Source: Candidatus Pelagibacterales bacterium
GTDB taxonomy: Bacteria; Pseudomonadota; Alphaproteobacteria; TMED109
DNA length: 19,515 nt
Reading direction: 5' to 3'
NCBI GenBank assembly: GCA_002732015.1
Contig: PCCU01000016.1
Location: 35,654-55,168, forward strand
The position numbers were made by a program, and so were the translations under genes. Each line of letters opens with the position of its first letter. The stretch's first letter is position 1. The notes under the pieces are model-generated. The model was not told the DNA's origin, did no database searches, and was given only the letters and a program-made list of their open reading frames with translations. Below, piece after piece: positions 1 through 7,113 of this stretch.

Positions 1-171
1 AAAAAATTTTTTCACCTTTTTTTTGCTTTTTAAACAAGATGATAAATATTTAGAAAGTTCAATTGCAGTTCTTTCATCATTTACTTTAATTGAATTATCA
101 AAAGTTGTTTTTATTATTTTATTATTTTTTAAAAAATAATAATTATTTTTTTTTTTTATTACTTTTATCAT
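1..171 (-). CDS. Probable ATP12-family F1-ATPase assembly chaperone (N-terminal 57 codons, cut by window edge)
   Basis: The open frame begins at an ATG 8 bp after the stop of the upstream pseudouridine synthase and runs off the window edge, so only the first 57 residues are seen. By eye, residues 11-42 follow the ATP12 N-terminal pattern: a short hydrophobic strand, an 'LK-N-K-IIKT' turn resembling the family's 'LDG-RPVKTP', then a 'V---E-TAIELS' helix resembling 'LPT-ALAEAIA'. ATP12 proteins bind the F1 alpha subunit during ATP synthase assembly and occur in mitochondria and Alphaproteobacteria, where the gene often lies near rluC. The usual 'RFYK' entry motif is missing and the start is very Lys/Asn rich. 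A 12-A run falls in codons 5-9 of the coding strand. A lineage-specific hypothetical protein is the alternative. Confidence 0.45.
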   Translation of the reverse strand, partial: MIKVIKKKNNYYFLKNNKIIKTTFDNSIKVNDERTAIELSKYLSSCLKSKKKVKKFF

Positions 172-179
172 TTTTAGAG

Positions 180-1118
180 TCAAATAATAAAGTTATATAA
201 TTTTAGGATTTTCTTGAAATGAGATGGTAGTTCAGCTTCTACAACATACCTTTTCTCATTTAGTTTAAAACTAATACTTTTAGCGTGTAGATACATTTTT
301 TTATTAATTTCTTTAAATTTATTAGAGTTATTATTTGAAAGTTTATATTTTTTATCTCCTAAAATAGGGCATTTTTTTGAAAGTAAATGTATTCTTATTT
401 GGTGTGTTCTACCAGTTTTTGGATATACTTCTAAAAGAGATAAACCATCCCTAGAGTCAAGAGTTTTATAATAAGTGATAGAGTTTTTTTCTTTATTTTC
501 TATTACTTTCATTTTTTCCATTTTATTAACTTTTATCTTAGCAATAGATGCTTTTATATAACCTTTTTTTTCTTTTGGATTTCCCTCTACCAACGCCCAG
601 TATGTTTTCTTTATTTTATTTTCTCTAAATAACTCAGTTACATTTTTAGCTGTTTCTTTAGATTTTGCTATAATCAAAATACCTGTAGTATTTTTATCAA
701 TCCTGTGAGTTAACCTTAATATTTTATTTTTTGAGCCAGTCTGATTAAGAGCGTCATTAATGCTGAATTTGATTTTTGTACCACCTTGAACTGGAATTCC
801 ATATGGTTTATTTAAAATTATTACTTCATTGTCTTCAAATATTATTGATTTTTTAATAATTAGTTTTTGATCTTCATTAACAGAAAGATTTTTTAATTTA
901 TTTTTCGCTAAAATTAAGTCACCTATGTAAAATACCTTATCTAAATAATTAAGTTTATAGCTTGCTCTTTTTCTGAAACCGTTAACCTTAAATAACCCTG
1001 TTCTTATTTTTTTTTGGATTATTGAATAAGGTATATTAGAGAAATTTTTAAATATAAATTTATCTAACCTTAAGCCTACATCATCTGAATTCACTTCTAA
1101 ATATTTAGAGTTATACAT
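180..1118 (-). CDS. rluC: RluA/RluC-family 23S rRNA pseudouridine synthase
   Basis: This protein isomerises specific uridines to pseudouridine, most likely in 23S rRNA. An S4 RNA-binding domain covers about residues 14-60. The catalytic domain follows, with 'NKPYGIPVQGG' at 103-113, the catalytic motif HRIDKNTTG at 138-146 (nucleophile Asp141; the usual HRLD has Ile for Leu) and GRTHQIR at 236-242. The length of 312 aa is normal for RluC/RluD-type enzymes with an N-terminal S4 domain. The ATG at 1118 has no clear Shine-Dalgarno sequence, but no nearby in-frame alternative exists. The gene lies 66 bp after rplQ and 8 bp before the ATP12-like gene. The S4 domain plus alphaproteobacterial context favours RluC over RluA, but the exact target uridines cannot be read from sequence. 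Confidence 0.88.
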   Translation of the reverse strand: MYNSKYLEVNSDDVGLRLDKFIFKNFSNIPYSIIQKKIRTGLFKVNGFRKRASYKLNYLDKVFYIGDLILAKNKLKNLSVNEDQKLIIKKSIIFEDNEVIILNKPYGIPVQGGTKIKFSINDALNQTGSKNKILRLTHRIDKNTTGILIIAKSKETAKNVTELFRENKIKKTYWALVEGNPKEKKGYIKASIAKIKVNKMEKMKVIENKEKNSITYYKTLDSRDGLSLLEVYPKTGRTHQIRIHLLSKKCPILGDKKYKLSNNNSNKFKEINKKMYLHAKSISFKLNEKRYVVEAELPSHFKKILKLYNFII

Positions 1119-1184
1119 GCTACGGTATAAAATTTATATATTTGACTATATTGACGTTTCTAAAAATTCTTAAGCTAAAAAGAT

Positions 1185-1628
1185 TTATTTCGCTTCTTTC
1201 TTTTTATCATCAGCTACTTTGTCCTCAGTGGACTTAGCTTTATTGTCTGCTGGTGGATTTTTAGCTTGGCGATTTCTGTCTACAAATTCTATTATAGCCA
1301 TTGGAGCAGAGTCTCCATAGCGAAAACCTTTTTTAATTATTCTAGTGTAGCCACCATTTCTCTCTTTATATCTTTCTGAAAGTTCATTAAAAACTTTATT
1401 AAAGTCTGCACTTTTAGGTAACTTAGAAATTAATTGTCTTTTAGCATGCAAGGTTCCTTTCTTGCCTATTGTTATCATTTTTTCAACTAGTGGCCTTAGA
1501 TCTTTAGCTTTTGGTAAAGTAGTAGTTATTTGTTCATGCTTTATTAAAGCTGCTGCTAGATTTTTAAAAAGAGCTTTTCTATGCGCGCTGCTTCTATTTA
1601 ATTTTCTTCCACTAATTCTATGTCTCAT
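1185..1628 (-). CDS. rplQ: 50S ribosomal protein L17
   Basis: L17 is a large-subunit protein near the exit-tunnel surface. The N-terminus is diagnostic: 'MRHRISGRKLNRSSAHRKAL', then 'LIKHEQITTTLPKAKDLRPLVEKMIT', and 'GGYTRIIKKGFRYGDSAPMA' split over residues 92-111. The core ends near residue 118 and is followed by a charged tail of about 30 residues rich in Lys, Asp and Ala, which is common in alphaproteobacterial L17. The gene is the last of the alpha operon, 13 bp after rpoA. I see no clear intrinsic terminator in the 66 bp that follow, so read-through into the pseudouridine synthase gene is possible. Confidence 0.97.
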   Translation of the reverse strand: MRHRISGRKLNRSSAHRKALFKNLAAALIKHEQITTTLPKAKDLRPLVEKMITIGKKGTLHAKRQLISKLPKSADFNKVFNELSERYKERNGGYTRIIKKGFRYGDSAPMAIIEFVDRNRQAKNPPADNKAKSTEDKVADDKKKEAK

Positions 1629-1641
1629 ATTTATTCCTAAT

Positions 1642-2658
1642 TTAATAAGGGTCTTCTATTTGTTTAGCTAAACTTTCAATATTTTCAGGAGGCCAGTTTT
1701 CAATATGCATTCCTAAACCAAGACCCATTTCAGAAAGTACTTCTCTAATTTCATTTAAAGACTTTCTTCCAAAGTTTGGTGTTCGTAACATCTCATTTTC
1801 AGTTTTCAATACTAAATCACCTATATATAGAATATTGTCGTTCTTTAGGCAGTTGGCTGAACGAACAGAGAGCTCTAATTCATCAACTTTTCTAAGAAGG
1901 TTTGGATTAAGTTTTGGCTCGCTTTCAGTTTCTACTTCTTTTACTTCTTCTTCTTCTTCAAAGTTAACGAAAAATAAGGCTTGGTCAGAAATAATTCTAC
2001 CAGCCAAGGCAACAGCATCTTCTGGAACAATTGTACCATTAGTTTTTATTTCCATAGTTAGTTTATCATAATCTGTAGCCTGCCCTACTCTAGTATTTTC
2101 TACTTTATAAGCCACATTTCTAATAGGACTAAATATAGCATCTATTGGTATTAAACCTATAGGGTTATCTTTTGTATTTGTAATTGATGATGGCACGTAC
2201 CCCTTACCCTCTTCTACTGTGAGTGTCATTTTAAATTCAACTTCCTTGTTAATATTACAAATAACTAATTCAGGATTCAATATATCAACATTTGCTAAAG
2301 GTTCTATCATAGACGCATTAACCTGACATGGTCCTTTTACAGAGAGACTAAGTTTTTTAGTACCACCTTCGTGAATTTTTACTGCTAGTTGTTTTACATT
2401 TAATGTAATTTCTACAACATCTTCGGCTACTCCTGGGATAGAAGAAAATTCATGTAATACCTGGTCAAATTTTACTGCAGTTACTGCAGCACCTCTTATT
2501 GAGGATAGTAATACTCTTCTTAATGCATTACCTAAGGTTTGACCAAACCCTCTTTCAAGTGGTTCCACTACCAAAGTAGCGTCTCTTAGCTTGTCATTGC
2601 CTGGAGTAAATTGAATTTTTGATGGTTTAATTAGTTCTTGCCAATTTTTTTGTAGCAC
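1642..2658 (-). CDS. rpoA: DNA-directed RNA polymerase alpha subunit
   Basis: This is the alpha subunit of RNA polymerase: its N-terminal domain dimerises and scaffolds beta and beta', and its C-terminal domain contacts UP elements and activators. The N-terminus 'MLQKNWQELIKPSKI' is typical of Alphaproteobacteria, and 'PLERGFGQTLGNALRRVLL' marks the dimerisation domain. An acidic linker with five consecutive Glu lies near residue 234. The C-terminal domain keeps 'ELSVRSANCLKNDNI', including the DNA-contacting Arg, and the 'TPNFGRKSLNEI' helix-hairpin-helix. The length is 338 aa against 329 in E. coli. The start is GTG with AAGGA 7 bp upstream; the next in-frame methionine is far inside the conserved domain. 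It lies 44 bp after rpsK. Confidence 0.98.
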   Translation of the reverse strand: MLQKNWQELIKPSKIQFTPGNDKLRDATLVVEPLERGFGQTLGNALRRVLLSSIRGAAVTAVKFDQVLHEFSSIPGVAEDVVEITLNVKQLAVKIHEGGTKKLSLSVKGPCQVNASMIEPLANVDILNPELVICNINKEVEFKMTLTVEEGKGYVPSSITNTKDNPIGLIPIDAIFSPIRNVAYKVENTRVGQATDYDKLTMEIKTNGTIVPEDAVALAGRIISDQALFFVNFEEEEEVKEVETESEPKLNPNLLRKVDELELSVRSANCLKNDNILYIGDLVLKTENEMLRTPNFGRKSLNEIREVLSEMGLGLGMHIENWPPENIESLAKQIEDPY

Positions 2659-2702
2659 TTTTAATTCCTTATATTATTTATTGATTAGTAAATATTAACT
2701 TC

Positions 2703-3083
2703 TTATACTCTCCTTCTTTTAGGAGGTCTGCATCCGTTATGAGGTATTGGAGTAACGTCTTTAATTGAAGTAATTATAAATCCCGTTGCCTGCAGAGCTC
2801 TAAGAGCGGACTCTCTTCCTGCTCCAGGTCCTCTTACCTGAATTTCAATAGTTTTAACACCATTATCTTGTGCTTTTTTTCCTGCATTTTCTGCAGCCAA
2901 CTGAGCAGCAAAAGGTGTCGACTTTCTAGAACCTTTAAAACCTTCAGAACCTGCTGAAGACCAAGAAATTGTGTTACCTTTAGTATCAGTAATAGTTATA
3001 ATTGTATTATTGAATGTAGCATTAACATGAGCAATACCCATTGGTATATTTTTTTTTACTTTTTTCTTTTTAGTTTCTGCCAT
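2703..3083 (-). CDS. rpsK: 30S ribosomal protein S11
   Basis: S11 lies on the platform of the small subunit and helps shape the mRNA exit region. Family signatures are 'GIAHVNATFNNTIITITD' near residues 16-33, 'SAGSEGFKGSRKSTPFAAQ', the 'VRGPGAGRESALRAL' block, and the C-terminus 'DVTPIPHNGCRPPKRRRV'. The 126 aa length is standard. It starts with ATG only 5 bp after the rpsM stop codon, with a purine-rich AGAAGG inside the rpsM C-terminal codons. It belongs to the alpha operon served by the promoter at 3499-3526. Confidence 0.98.
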   Translation of the reverse strand: MAETKKKKVKKNIPMGIAHVNATFNNTIITITDTKGNTISWSSAGSEGFKGSRKSTPFAAQLAAENAGKKAQDNGVKTIEIQVRGPGAGRESALRALQATGFIITSIKDVTPIPHNGCRPPKRRRV

Positions 3084-3088
3084 TATTT

Positions 3089-3460
3089 TTAAGCCTTCTT
3101 TTTACCTGCAATTGGAGAAGATTTTCCTTTTCTAGTTCTAGCATTGGTATTGGTTCTCTGTCCTCTTACAGGCAAACCCTTTCTGTGTCTCAAACCTCTA
3201 TAGCAACCAAGGTCAATAAGCCTCTTGAGATTAACTGTAATCTCTCTTCTTAAATCACCCTCAACTGTATATTTTTTTTCAATGATGTCTCTTATTTTTG
3301 ATAATTCATCTTCAGTCAAACTATTAACTCTTTTATTGGAGTCTAGAGCTGCATCTTTGCATATTTGCTTGGCCCTTGTAGCCCCTATACCATAAACGTA
3401 TGTCAAAGCCACTTCTATTCTTTTACCACTAGGTATATTTACGCCAGATATCCTTGCCAA
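3089..3460 (-). CDS. rpsM: 30S ribosomal protein S13 (TTG start)
   Basis: S13 sits in the head of the 30S subunit and forms intersubunit bridges with L5; its tail reaches the P-site tRNA. Signatures are 'MARISGVNIP', 'ALTYVYGIGATRAKQIC' and the C-terminal 'GLRHRKGLPVRGQRTNTNAR'. The length is 123 aa. The start codon is TTG at 3460, preceded by AAGGAG with exactly 6 bp spacing; the conserved N-terminus fixes this start. It is the first gene of the alpha operon. Its own promoter lies just upstream and gives a leader of about 32 nt, too short for the S4-binding pseudoknot of the E. coli alpha leader, and rpsD is not in this operon. Confidence 0.97.
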   Translation of the reverse strand: MARISGVNIPSGKRIEVALTYVYGIGATRAKQICKDAALDSNKRVNSLTEDELSKIRDIIEKKYTVEGDLRREITVNLKRLIDLGCYRGLRHRKGLPVRGQRTNTNARTRKGKSSPIAGKKKA

Positions 3461-3498
3461 GTTATTCTCCTTAATGAAGTTTTCTTTTAAAAAGCTTT

Positions 3499-3526
3499 AT
3501 TATAGTAAAGGTTTTGTTCAAGTCAA
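3499..3526 (-). promoter_or_regulatory. Sigma70-like promoter of the alpha operon (rpsM-rpsK-rpoA-rplQ)
   Basis: On the minus strand there is a -35 TTGACT (3526-3521) and a perfect -10 TATAAT (3504-3499), separated by 16 bp. The -35 begins only 6 bp after the adk stop codon. Transcription would start near 3492, about 32 nt before the TTG start of rpsM. The region just after the -10 is AT-rich. The promoter would let the alpha genes be made independently of the spc transcript. Confidence 0.75.
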
Positions 3527-3532
3527 CTAACA

Positions 3533-4081
3533 TTATAAACCTATTACTTTTTTAATATCTTCAAAAACTTTTTCTATCTCTTGCATTCCATTAATAGTAA
3601 ATAGTATTTTTCTATTTTCATAAAAAGGAATTAATGGTTGAGTCTGCGAGTTGTAAGTTTTAAATCTATTTTTTATAGTTACTGGGTTATCGTCAGACCT
3701 TCCTCTTTCAATTAATCTTTTTAAAATATCTTCTTCATCAACTTTAATTCTTAAAACATATTCTATTTTCTGACTTACATCTAGTAATGAGTCTAAACCG
3801 GTTGCTTGATTTATTGTTCTAGGAAATCCGTCCAACACAAATCCATTAGAACAATCTTTAAAAGCTATTCTCTCCTTTACAATAGATAATACTATTTCGT
3901 CAGATACCAAGCCCCCATCCTCCATAATTTCTTTAGCTTTTTTTCCAATATCAGATCCAGAGGCAACTGCTTCTCTAAGCATATCTCCTGTAGATAAATG
4001 AGGAATGCTTAGGTTTTCACAAATATTTACTGCCTGTGTACCTTTTCCACTTCCTGGAGGTCCAAATAATATAATATTCAC
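3533..4081 (-). CDS. adk: Adenylate kinase, short-LID type (GTG start)
   Basis: Adenylate kinase converts ATP plus AMP to two ADP in the cytoplasm. The P-loop GPPGSGKGT is at residues 7-15, the AMP-binding segment 'HLSTGDMLREAV' at 28-39, and DGFPR at 84-88. The LID domain is reduced to a short loop after 'RLIERGRSDDN' (about 122-132), so it lacks the zinc or zinc-like LID of long forms. This short form of about 180-190 aa is usual in Alphaproteobacteria. The start is GTG at 4081, which shares its first G with the secY TAG stop (TAGTG), so translation is probably coupled to secY. AGGA lies 8 bp upstream. Placement directly after secY is typical of many bacteria. Confidence 0.97.
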   Translation of the reverse strand: MNIILFGPPGSGKGTQAVNICENLSIPHLSTGDMLREAVASGSDIGKKAKEIMEDGGLVSDEIVLSIVKERIAFKDCSNGFVLDGFPRTINQATGLDSLLDVSQKIEYVLRIKVDEEDILKRLIERGRSDDNPVTIKNRFKTYNSQTQPLIPFYENRKILFTINGMQEIEKVFEDIKKVIGL

Positions 4082-5421
4082 TAAATTCTTCCTCTAAGCT
4101 TAGCTTTTTTTATTAAGCCTTCATACTGGTGAGCTATTAGATGTGAATGTACTTGGGCTACTAAATCCATAGTAACAGTTACAACTATTAATAAACTAGT
4201 CCCACCTAAGTAAAAGGGAACAGAGTATCTAGAAATAAGAAGTTCTGGCATTAAACAAACTGCGCTTAAATAGATAGCACCAATAACAGTAAGTCTAGTT
4301 AAAACAAAGTCTATATATTCAGCAGTAGCTTCGCCTGGCCTTATACCTGGTACGAAGCCGCCATTGTTTTTAATATTATCTGCTGTATCTTTTGCATTAA
4401 ATACTATGCTCGTATAAAAAAAAGCAAAAAATACTATTGCCGATACATATAGTAACATATAAAGAGGTTGCCCTCTACCTAGCAATGACGTTATAGTCAA
4501 CAACCAATCCGGGCCACTTCCAGCATTGATACTAATAGCTGTTACAGGCAGTAGTAATATTGAAGAAGCAAAAATAGGAGGAATAACTCCGGCTGTATTA
4601 ATTTTGAGTGGAAGATGACTGGCTTGGCCTTGCATTACTTTCATACCAACTTGTCTTTTAGGATATTGGATTATTATCCTTCTTTGTCCTCTTTCCATAA
4701 AAACTATAAATGTAATTACTAATACTGCTAGAATTAAAAAAAATAATATTAATAACCCAGACAGTGCACCGGTTTTTCCAAGCTCTAAAGTAGAAATTAG
4801 GGCTGCAGGTAATTCCGCAACTATTCCTGCCATAATTATTAAAGAAATACCGTTCCCTATTCCTCTAGCTGTTATTTGTTCACCTAACCACATCAAAAAA
4901 ACAGTCGCACCAGTGAGAGTAATCACAGTAGTTATTTTAAAAAAGAACCCAGGATTATCAATAGCAGGCCCTTGAGAGTTAGTCATTCCCTCCAGTCCAG
5001 ATGCTATACCCAATGCTTGAATACTTGCTAAAAAAACTGTTCCGTATCTCGTATACTGAGTTATTTTTTGTCTTCCGCTTTCACCGTCTTTTTTTAGCTG
5101 AGCTAAATGAGATGAAGTAGACGACATTAGCTGTATAATTATAGATGCAGAAATATAAGGCATGATATTTAAGGCAAATATTGACATTCTACTTAAAGCA
5201 CCTCCTGCGAACATATCGAACATGCCAAATATACCACCAGTATTTTGATTAAATATATCATCAAGGGCTCCTGGATTTACTCCTGGAATAGGAATGTATG
5301 TTCCTAATCTATAAACCACTAATGCTAATAATGTAAAAACTATCCTATTCTTTAGTTCTGTAGCTTTTGCTAAAGCGCCAAAATTAACAGATGATGCAAG
5401 TTGTTCAGCAGCTGAAGGCAC
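4081..5421 (-). CDS. secY: Protein translocase subunit SecY (GTG start)
   Basis: SecY forms the channel of the SecYEG translocon in the inner membrane. The 446 aa sequence shows about ten hydrophobic segments. Family landmarks are 'RLGTYIPIPGVNP' after the first segment, the plug region 'GGALSRMSIFALNIMPYISA', 'GEQITARGIGNGISLII', the cytoplasmic loop 'MERGQRRIIIQYPKRQVG', 'LPLKINTAGVIPPIFASSI' and 'GGFVPGIRPGEATAEYI'. The start is GTG at 5421, 2 bp after the rplO stop; AAGGAG, 8 bp upstream, lies within the last rplO codons. It ends in TAG, overlapping the adk start by one base. Confidence 0.98.
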   Translation of the reverse strand: MPSAAEQLASSVNFGALAKATELKNRIVFTLLALVVYRLGTYIPIPGVNPGALDDIFNQNTGGIFGMFDMFAGGALSRMSIFALNIMPYISASIIIQLMSSTSSHLAQLKKDGESGRQKITQYTRYGTVFLASIQALGIASGLEGMTNSQGPAIDNPGFFFKITTVITLTGATVFLMWLGEQITARGIGNGISLIIMAGIVAELPAALISTLELGKTGALSGLLILFFLILAVLVITFIVFMERGQRRIIIQYPKRQVGMKVMQGQASHLPLKINTAGVIPPIFASSILLLPVTAISINAGSGPDWLLTITSLLGRGQPLYMLLYVSAIVFFAFFYTSIVFNAKDTADNIKNNGGFVPGIRPGEATAEYIDFVLTRLTVIGAIYLSAVCLMPELLISRYSVPFYLGGTSLLIVVTVTMDLVAQVHSHLIAHQYEGLIKKAKLRGRI

Positions 5422-5423
5422 TA

Positions 5424-5933
5424 TTATTTCTCCTTCTTTTTAGGTTTTTTATCTTGTTGAATGATTTTCTCTTTGGCAATTTCCAAAATAAGCTTTCCCT
5501 TATTCTTAGAAATGTTATCCGCAGCTTTTTTACTAGCCTTATTTACTTTAATTGTAATACTGTGACTTAATTTTCCATTAGCTAATAGTTTTATACCTAA
5601 GCTATTTTTACGAATTAAACCAGCTTTAAGTAATTCTGCTTTCGCTATTTCTTTAGAGGGATTAAGTTTTTTTGAATTTATTGCTTTATCAATATCTATA
5701 AGATTAACAATTGAAAACTCTTTTCTAAACGGATTTTTGAAGCCTCTTTTGGGAAGTCTTCTATGAAGTGGCATTTGTCCACCTTCAAACCCTTTTATAG
5801 AAACACCAGATCTGGATTTTTGTCCTTTATGTCCTGCTCCAGAAGTCTTTCCTTTACCAGAACCAATTCCTCTTCCAACTCTTTTAGGTTTTTTTATGGA
5901 GCTTTTATCAACAATATTATTTAATTTTAACAT
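5424..5933 (-). CDS. rplO: 50S ribosomal protein L15
   Basis: L15 is a late-binding large-subunit protein that contacts 23S rRNA. The N-terminal loop is diagnostic: 'RVGRGIGSGKGKTSGAGHKG' near residues 18-37, then 'GFEGGQMPLHRRLPKRGFKN'. The C-terminal globular part carries 'ELLKAGLIRKN' and 'ISKNKGKLILE'. The length of 169 aa is slightly above the 144 aa of E. coli, mainly because of a Lys-rich C-terminal tail. That tail's codons supply the Shine-Dalgarno sequence for secY. It starts with ATG 2 bp after the rpmD stop codon. Confidence 0.97.
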   Translation of the reverse strand: MLKLNNIVDKSSIKKPKRVGRGIGSGKGKTSGAGHKGQKSRSGVSIKGFEGGQMPLHRRLPKRGFKNPFRKEFSIVNLIDIDKAINSKKLNPSKEIAKAELLKAGLIRKNSLGIKLLANGKLSHSITIKVNKASKKAADNISKNKGKLILEIAKEKIIQQDKKPKKKEK

Positions 5934-5935
5934 AA

Positions 5936-6127
5936 CTATTTAATTTCATATTTTACTAGATGTTCAACTTTTTTAACCATACCAAAAATACTTTCATTGT
6001 AATCCAATACTTTGGTTCTATTTAACTTGTTTAAACCAAGGCCTATTAAACATTTTTTCTGATAACCTTTTCTCCCTATAGGACTTGCTATTTGAGTAAC
6101 TACCAAGGTTTTTTTTCCTTTATTCAT
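5936..6127 (-). CDS. rpmD: 50S ribosomal protein L30
   Basis: L30 is a small large-subunit protein. The 63 aa product shows the L30 pattern: a beta strand 'LVVTQIASPIGR', then a helix-turn 'KCLIGLGLNKLNRTKVL' and a closing 'GMVKKVEHLVKYE'. The ATG at 6127 directly abuts the rpsE TAG stop with no spacer, and the gene sits between rpsE and rplO as in other spc operons. The length is normal for the bacterial form. Confidence 0.96.
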   Translation of the reverse strand: MNKGKKTLVVTQIASPIGRKGYQKKCLIGLGLNKLNRTKVLDYNESIFGMVKKVEHLVKYEIK

Positions 6128-6736
6128 CTACTTATTATCTTTCTTTTTGACTATTTTATTATCTTTCTTCTTAGTGTTTTTATTTTCTTTTTCCTCTTCG
6201 CTCTCTTTAACGTCAATGTTTACTTTTTTTCCAAAAATACTACTTACCTTTAATCCTCTTCTTGAAGCAATATTTCTAGGAGATTGGGTGTTTTTTAAAC
6301 CTTCAAATGTTGCTCTAACCATGTTGTAAGGACTAGAACTACCTACAGATTTTGAAACAACGTCTTGTACTCCAAGAGTTTCAAAAACAGCCCTCATAGG
6401 CCCTCCTGCAATTATACCTGTTCCTGGTGGCGCAGTTCTCAAAATAACTTTTGAAGCACCATGCCTACCTTTAATATCATGGTGGATTGTTCTACCCTCT
6501 TTCAAAGGAATCCTGAGCATTTTAATTTTTGCTTTATCAGTAGCTTTTTTTATCGCTTCTGGGACTTCTTTTGCCTTACCCGTTCCAAAACCAACTCTTC
6601 CTTTTGTATCTCCAACAACCACTAAAGCAGCAAAACCGAATCTTCTTCCACCTTTTACAACTTTGGCCACTCTATTAATGCTAACTAATTTTTCAGTTAA
6701 CTCAGTTCCATCCATATTTTTTATTTCTTTATCCAT
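6128..6736 (-). CDS. rpsE: 30S ribosomal protein S5 with Lys-rich C-terminal tail
   Basis: S5 lies at the mRNA entry side of the 30S subunit and affects decoding accuracy. The dsRNA-binding-like domain shows 'INRVAKVVKGGRRFGFAALV' (residues 20-39) and 'GKAKEVPEAIKKA'. The C-terminal domain has 'LRTAPPGTGIIAGGPMRAVF' and 'SPYNMVRATFEGL'. The core ends near residue 170. The rest is a Lys/Glu/Asn/Asp-rich tail of about 30 residues that contains KKKDNK twice, encoded by a 14-bp perfect DNA repeat. E. coli S5 is 167 aa, so the tail is additional. The ATG at 6736 is 8 bp after rplR. Confidence 0.97.
   Translation of the reverse strand: MDKEIKNMDGTELTEKLVSINRVAKVVKGGRRFGFAALVVVGDTKGRVGFGTGKAKEVPEAIKKATDKAKIKMLRIPLKEGRTIHHDIKGRHGASKVILRTAPPGTGIIAGGPMRAVFETLGVQDVVSKSVGSSSPYNMVRATFEGLKNTQSPRNIASRRGLKVSSIFGKKVNIDVKESEEEKENKNTKKKDNKIVKKKDNK
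6132..6169 (-). repeat. Short direct repeat coding the KKKDNK tail of S5
   Basis: A perfect 14-bp direct repeat occupies 6132-6145 and 6156-6169, a 24-bp (eight-codon) period. It encodes the repeated Lys-Lys-Lys-Asp-Asn-Lys motif at the end of rpsE. The period keeps the reading frame, which suggests tail growth by in-frame duplication or slippage in AT-rich sequence. Confidence 0.7.
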
Positions 6737-6744
6737 TTTAATAC

Positions 6745-7113
6745 CTAAAACTTTAAGCCTTCTTTTCTAACTGCTTCAGCGAATGCTTTCACTCTCCCGT
6801 GATAGAGATATCCACCTCTATCAAAATAAACATTTTTAATTCCTTTTTTATCTGCTCTTTTTGCTAGCTCTGCACCAACTAATTCTGCAGCATTTTTATC
6901 GCCTCCTTTATCTTTAAGCTTCTTTTTCATATCTTTTTCTAAGGTAGAGGCTGATACTAAAGTTATACCTTTTTTCTCATCTATTATTTGAGAATAAAAA
7001 TTAGCATTACTTCTAAAAACGGTTAACCTTAAATCTAAAGTAGAATTGGATTTCAACCTGAATCTATTTCTCGACTTTCTTCTTATTAATAATATTTTAC
7101 TTTTTGCACTCAT
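6745..7113 (-). CDS. rplR: 50S ribosomal protein L18
   Basis: L18 binds 5S rRNA with L5 and L25 in the central protuberance. The N-terminal basic region 'RRKSRNRFRLKSNS' is followed by 'LRLTVFRSNANFYSQIID'. The signature C-terminus 'GIKNVYFDRGGYLYHGRVKA' and 'FAEAVRKEGLKF' closes the 122 aa protein, a standard length. It starts with ATG directly next to the rplF TAA stop, with no spacer, in conserved spc order (rplF-rplR-rpsE). Confidence 0.97.
   Translation of the reverse strand: MSAKSKILLIRRKSRNRFRLKSNSTLDLRLTVFRSNANFYSQIIDEKKGITLVSASTLEKDMKKKLKDKGGDKNAAELVGAELAKRADKKGIKNVYFDRGGYLYHGRVKAFAEAVRKEGLKF

Noticed and set aside
1119..1184. Promoter or terminator between rplQ and the pseudouridine synthase gene
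   Set aside because: There is an AT-rich near-palindrome (about 1126-1138) and a repeated CTAAAAA, but no convincing -35/-10 pair with good spacing and no GC-containing hairpin followed by a T run.
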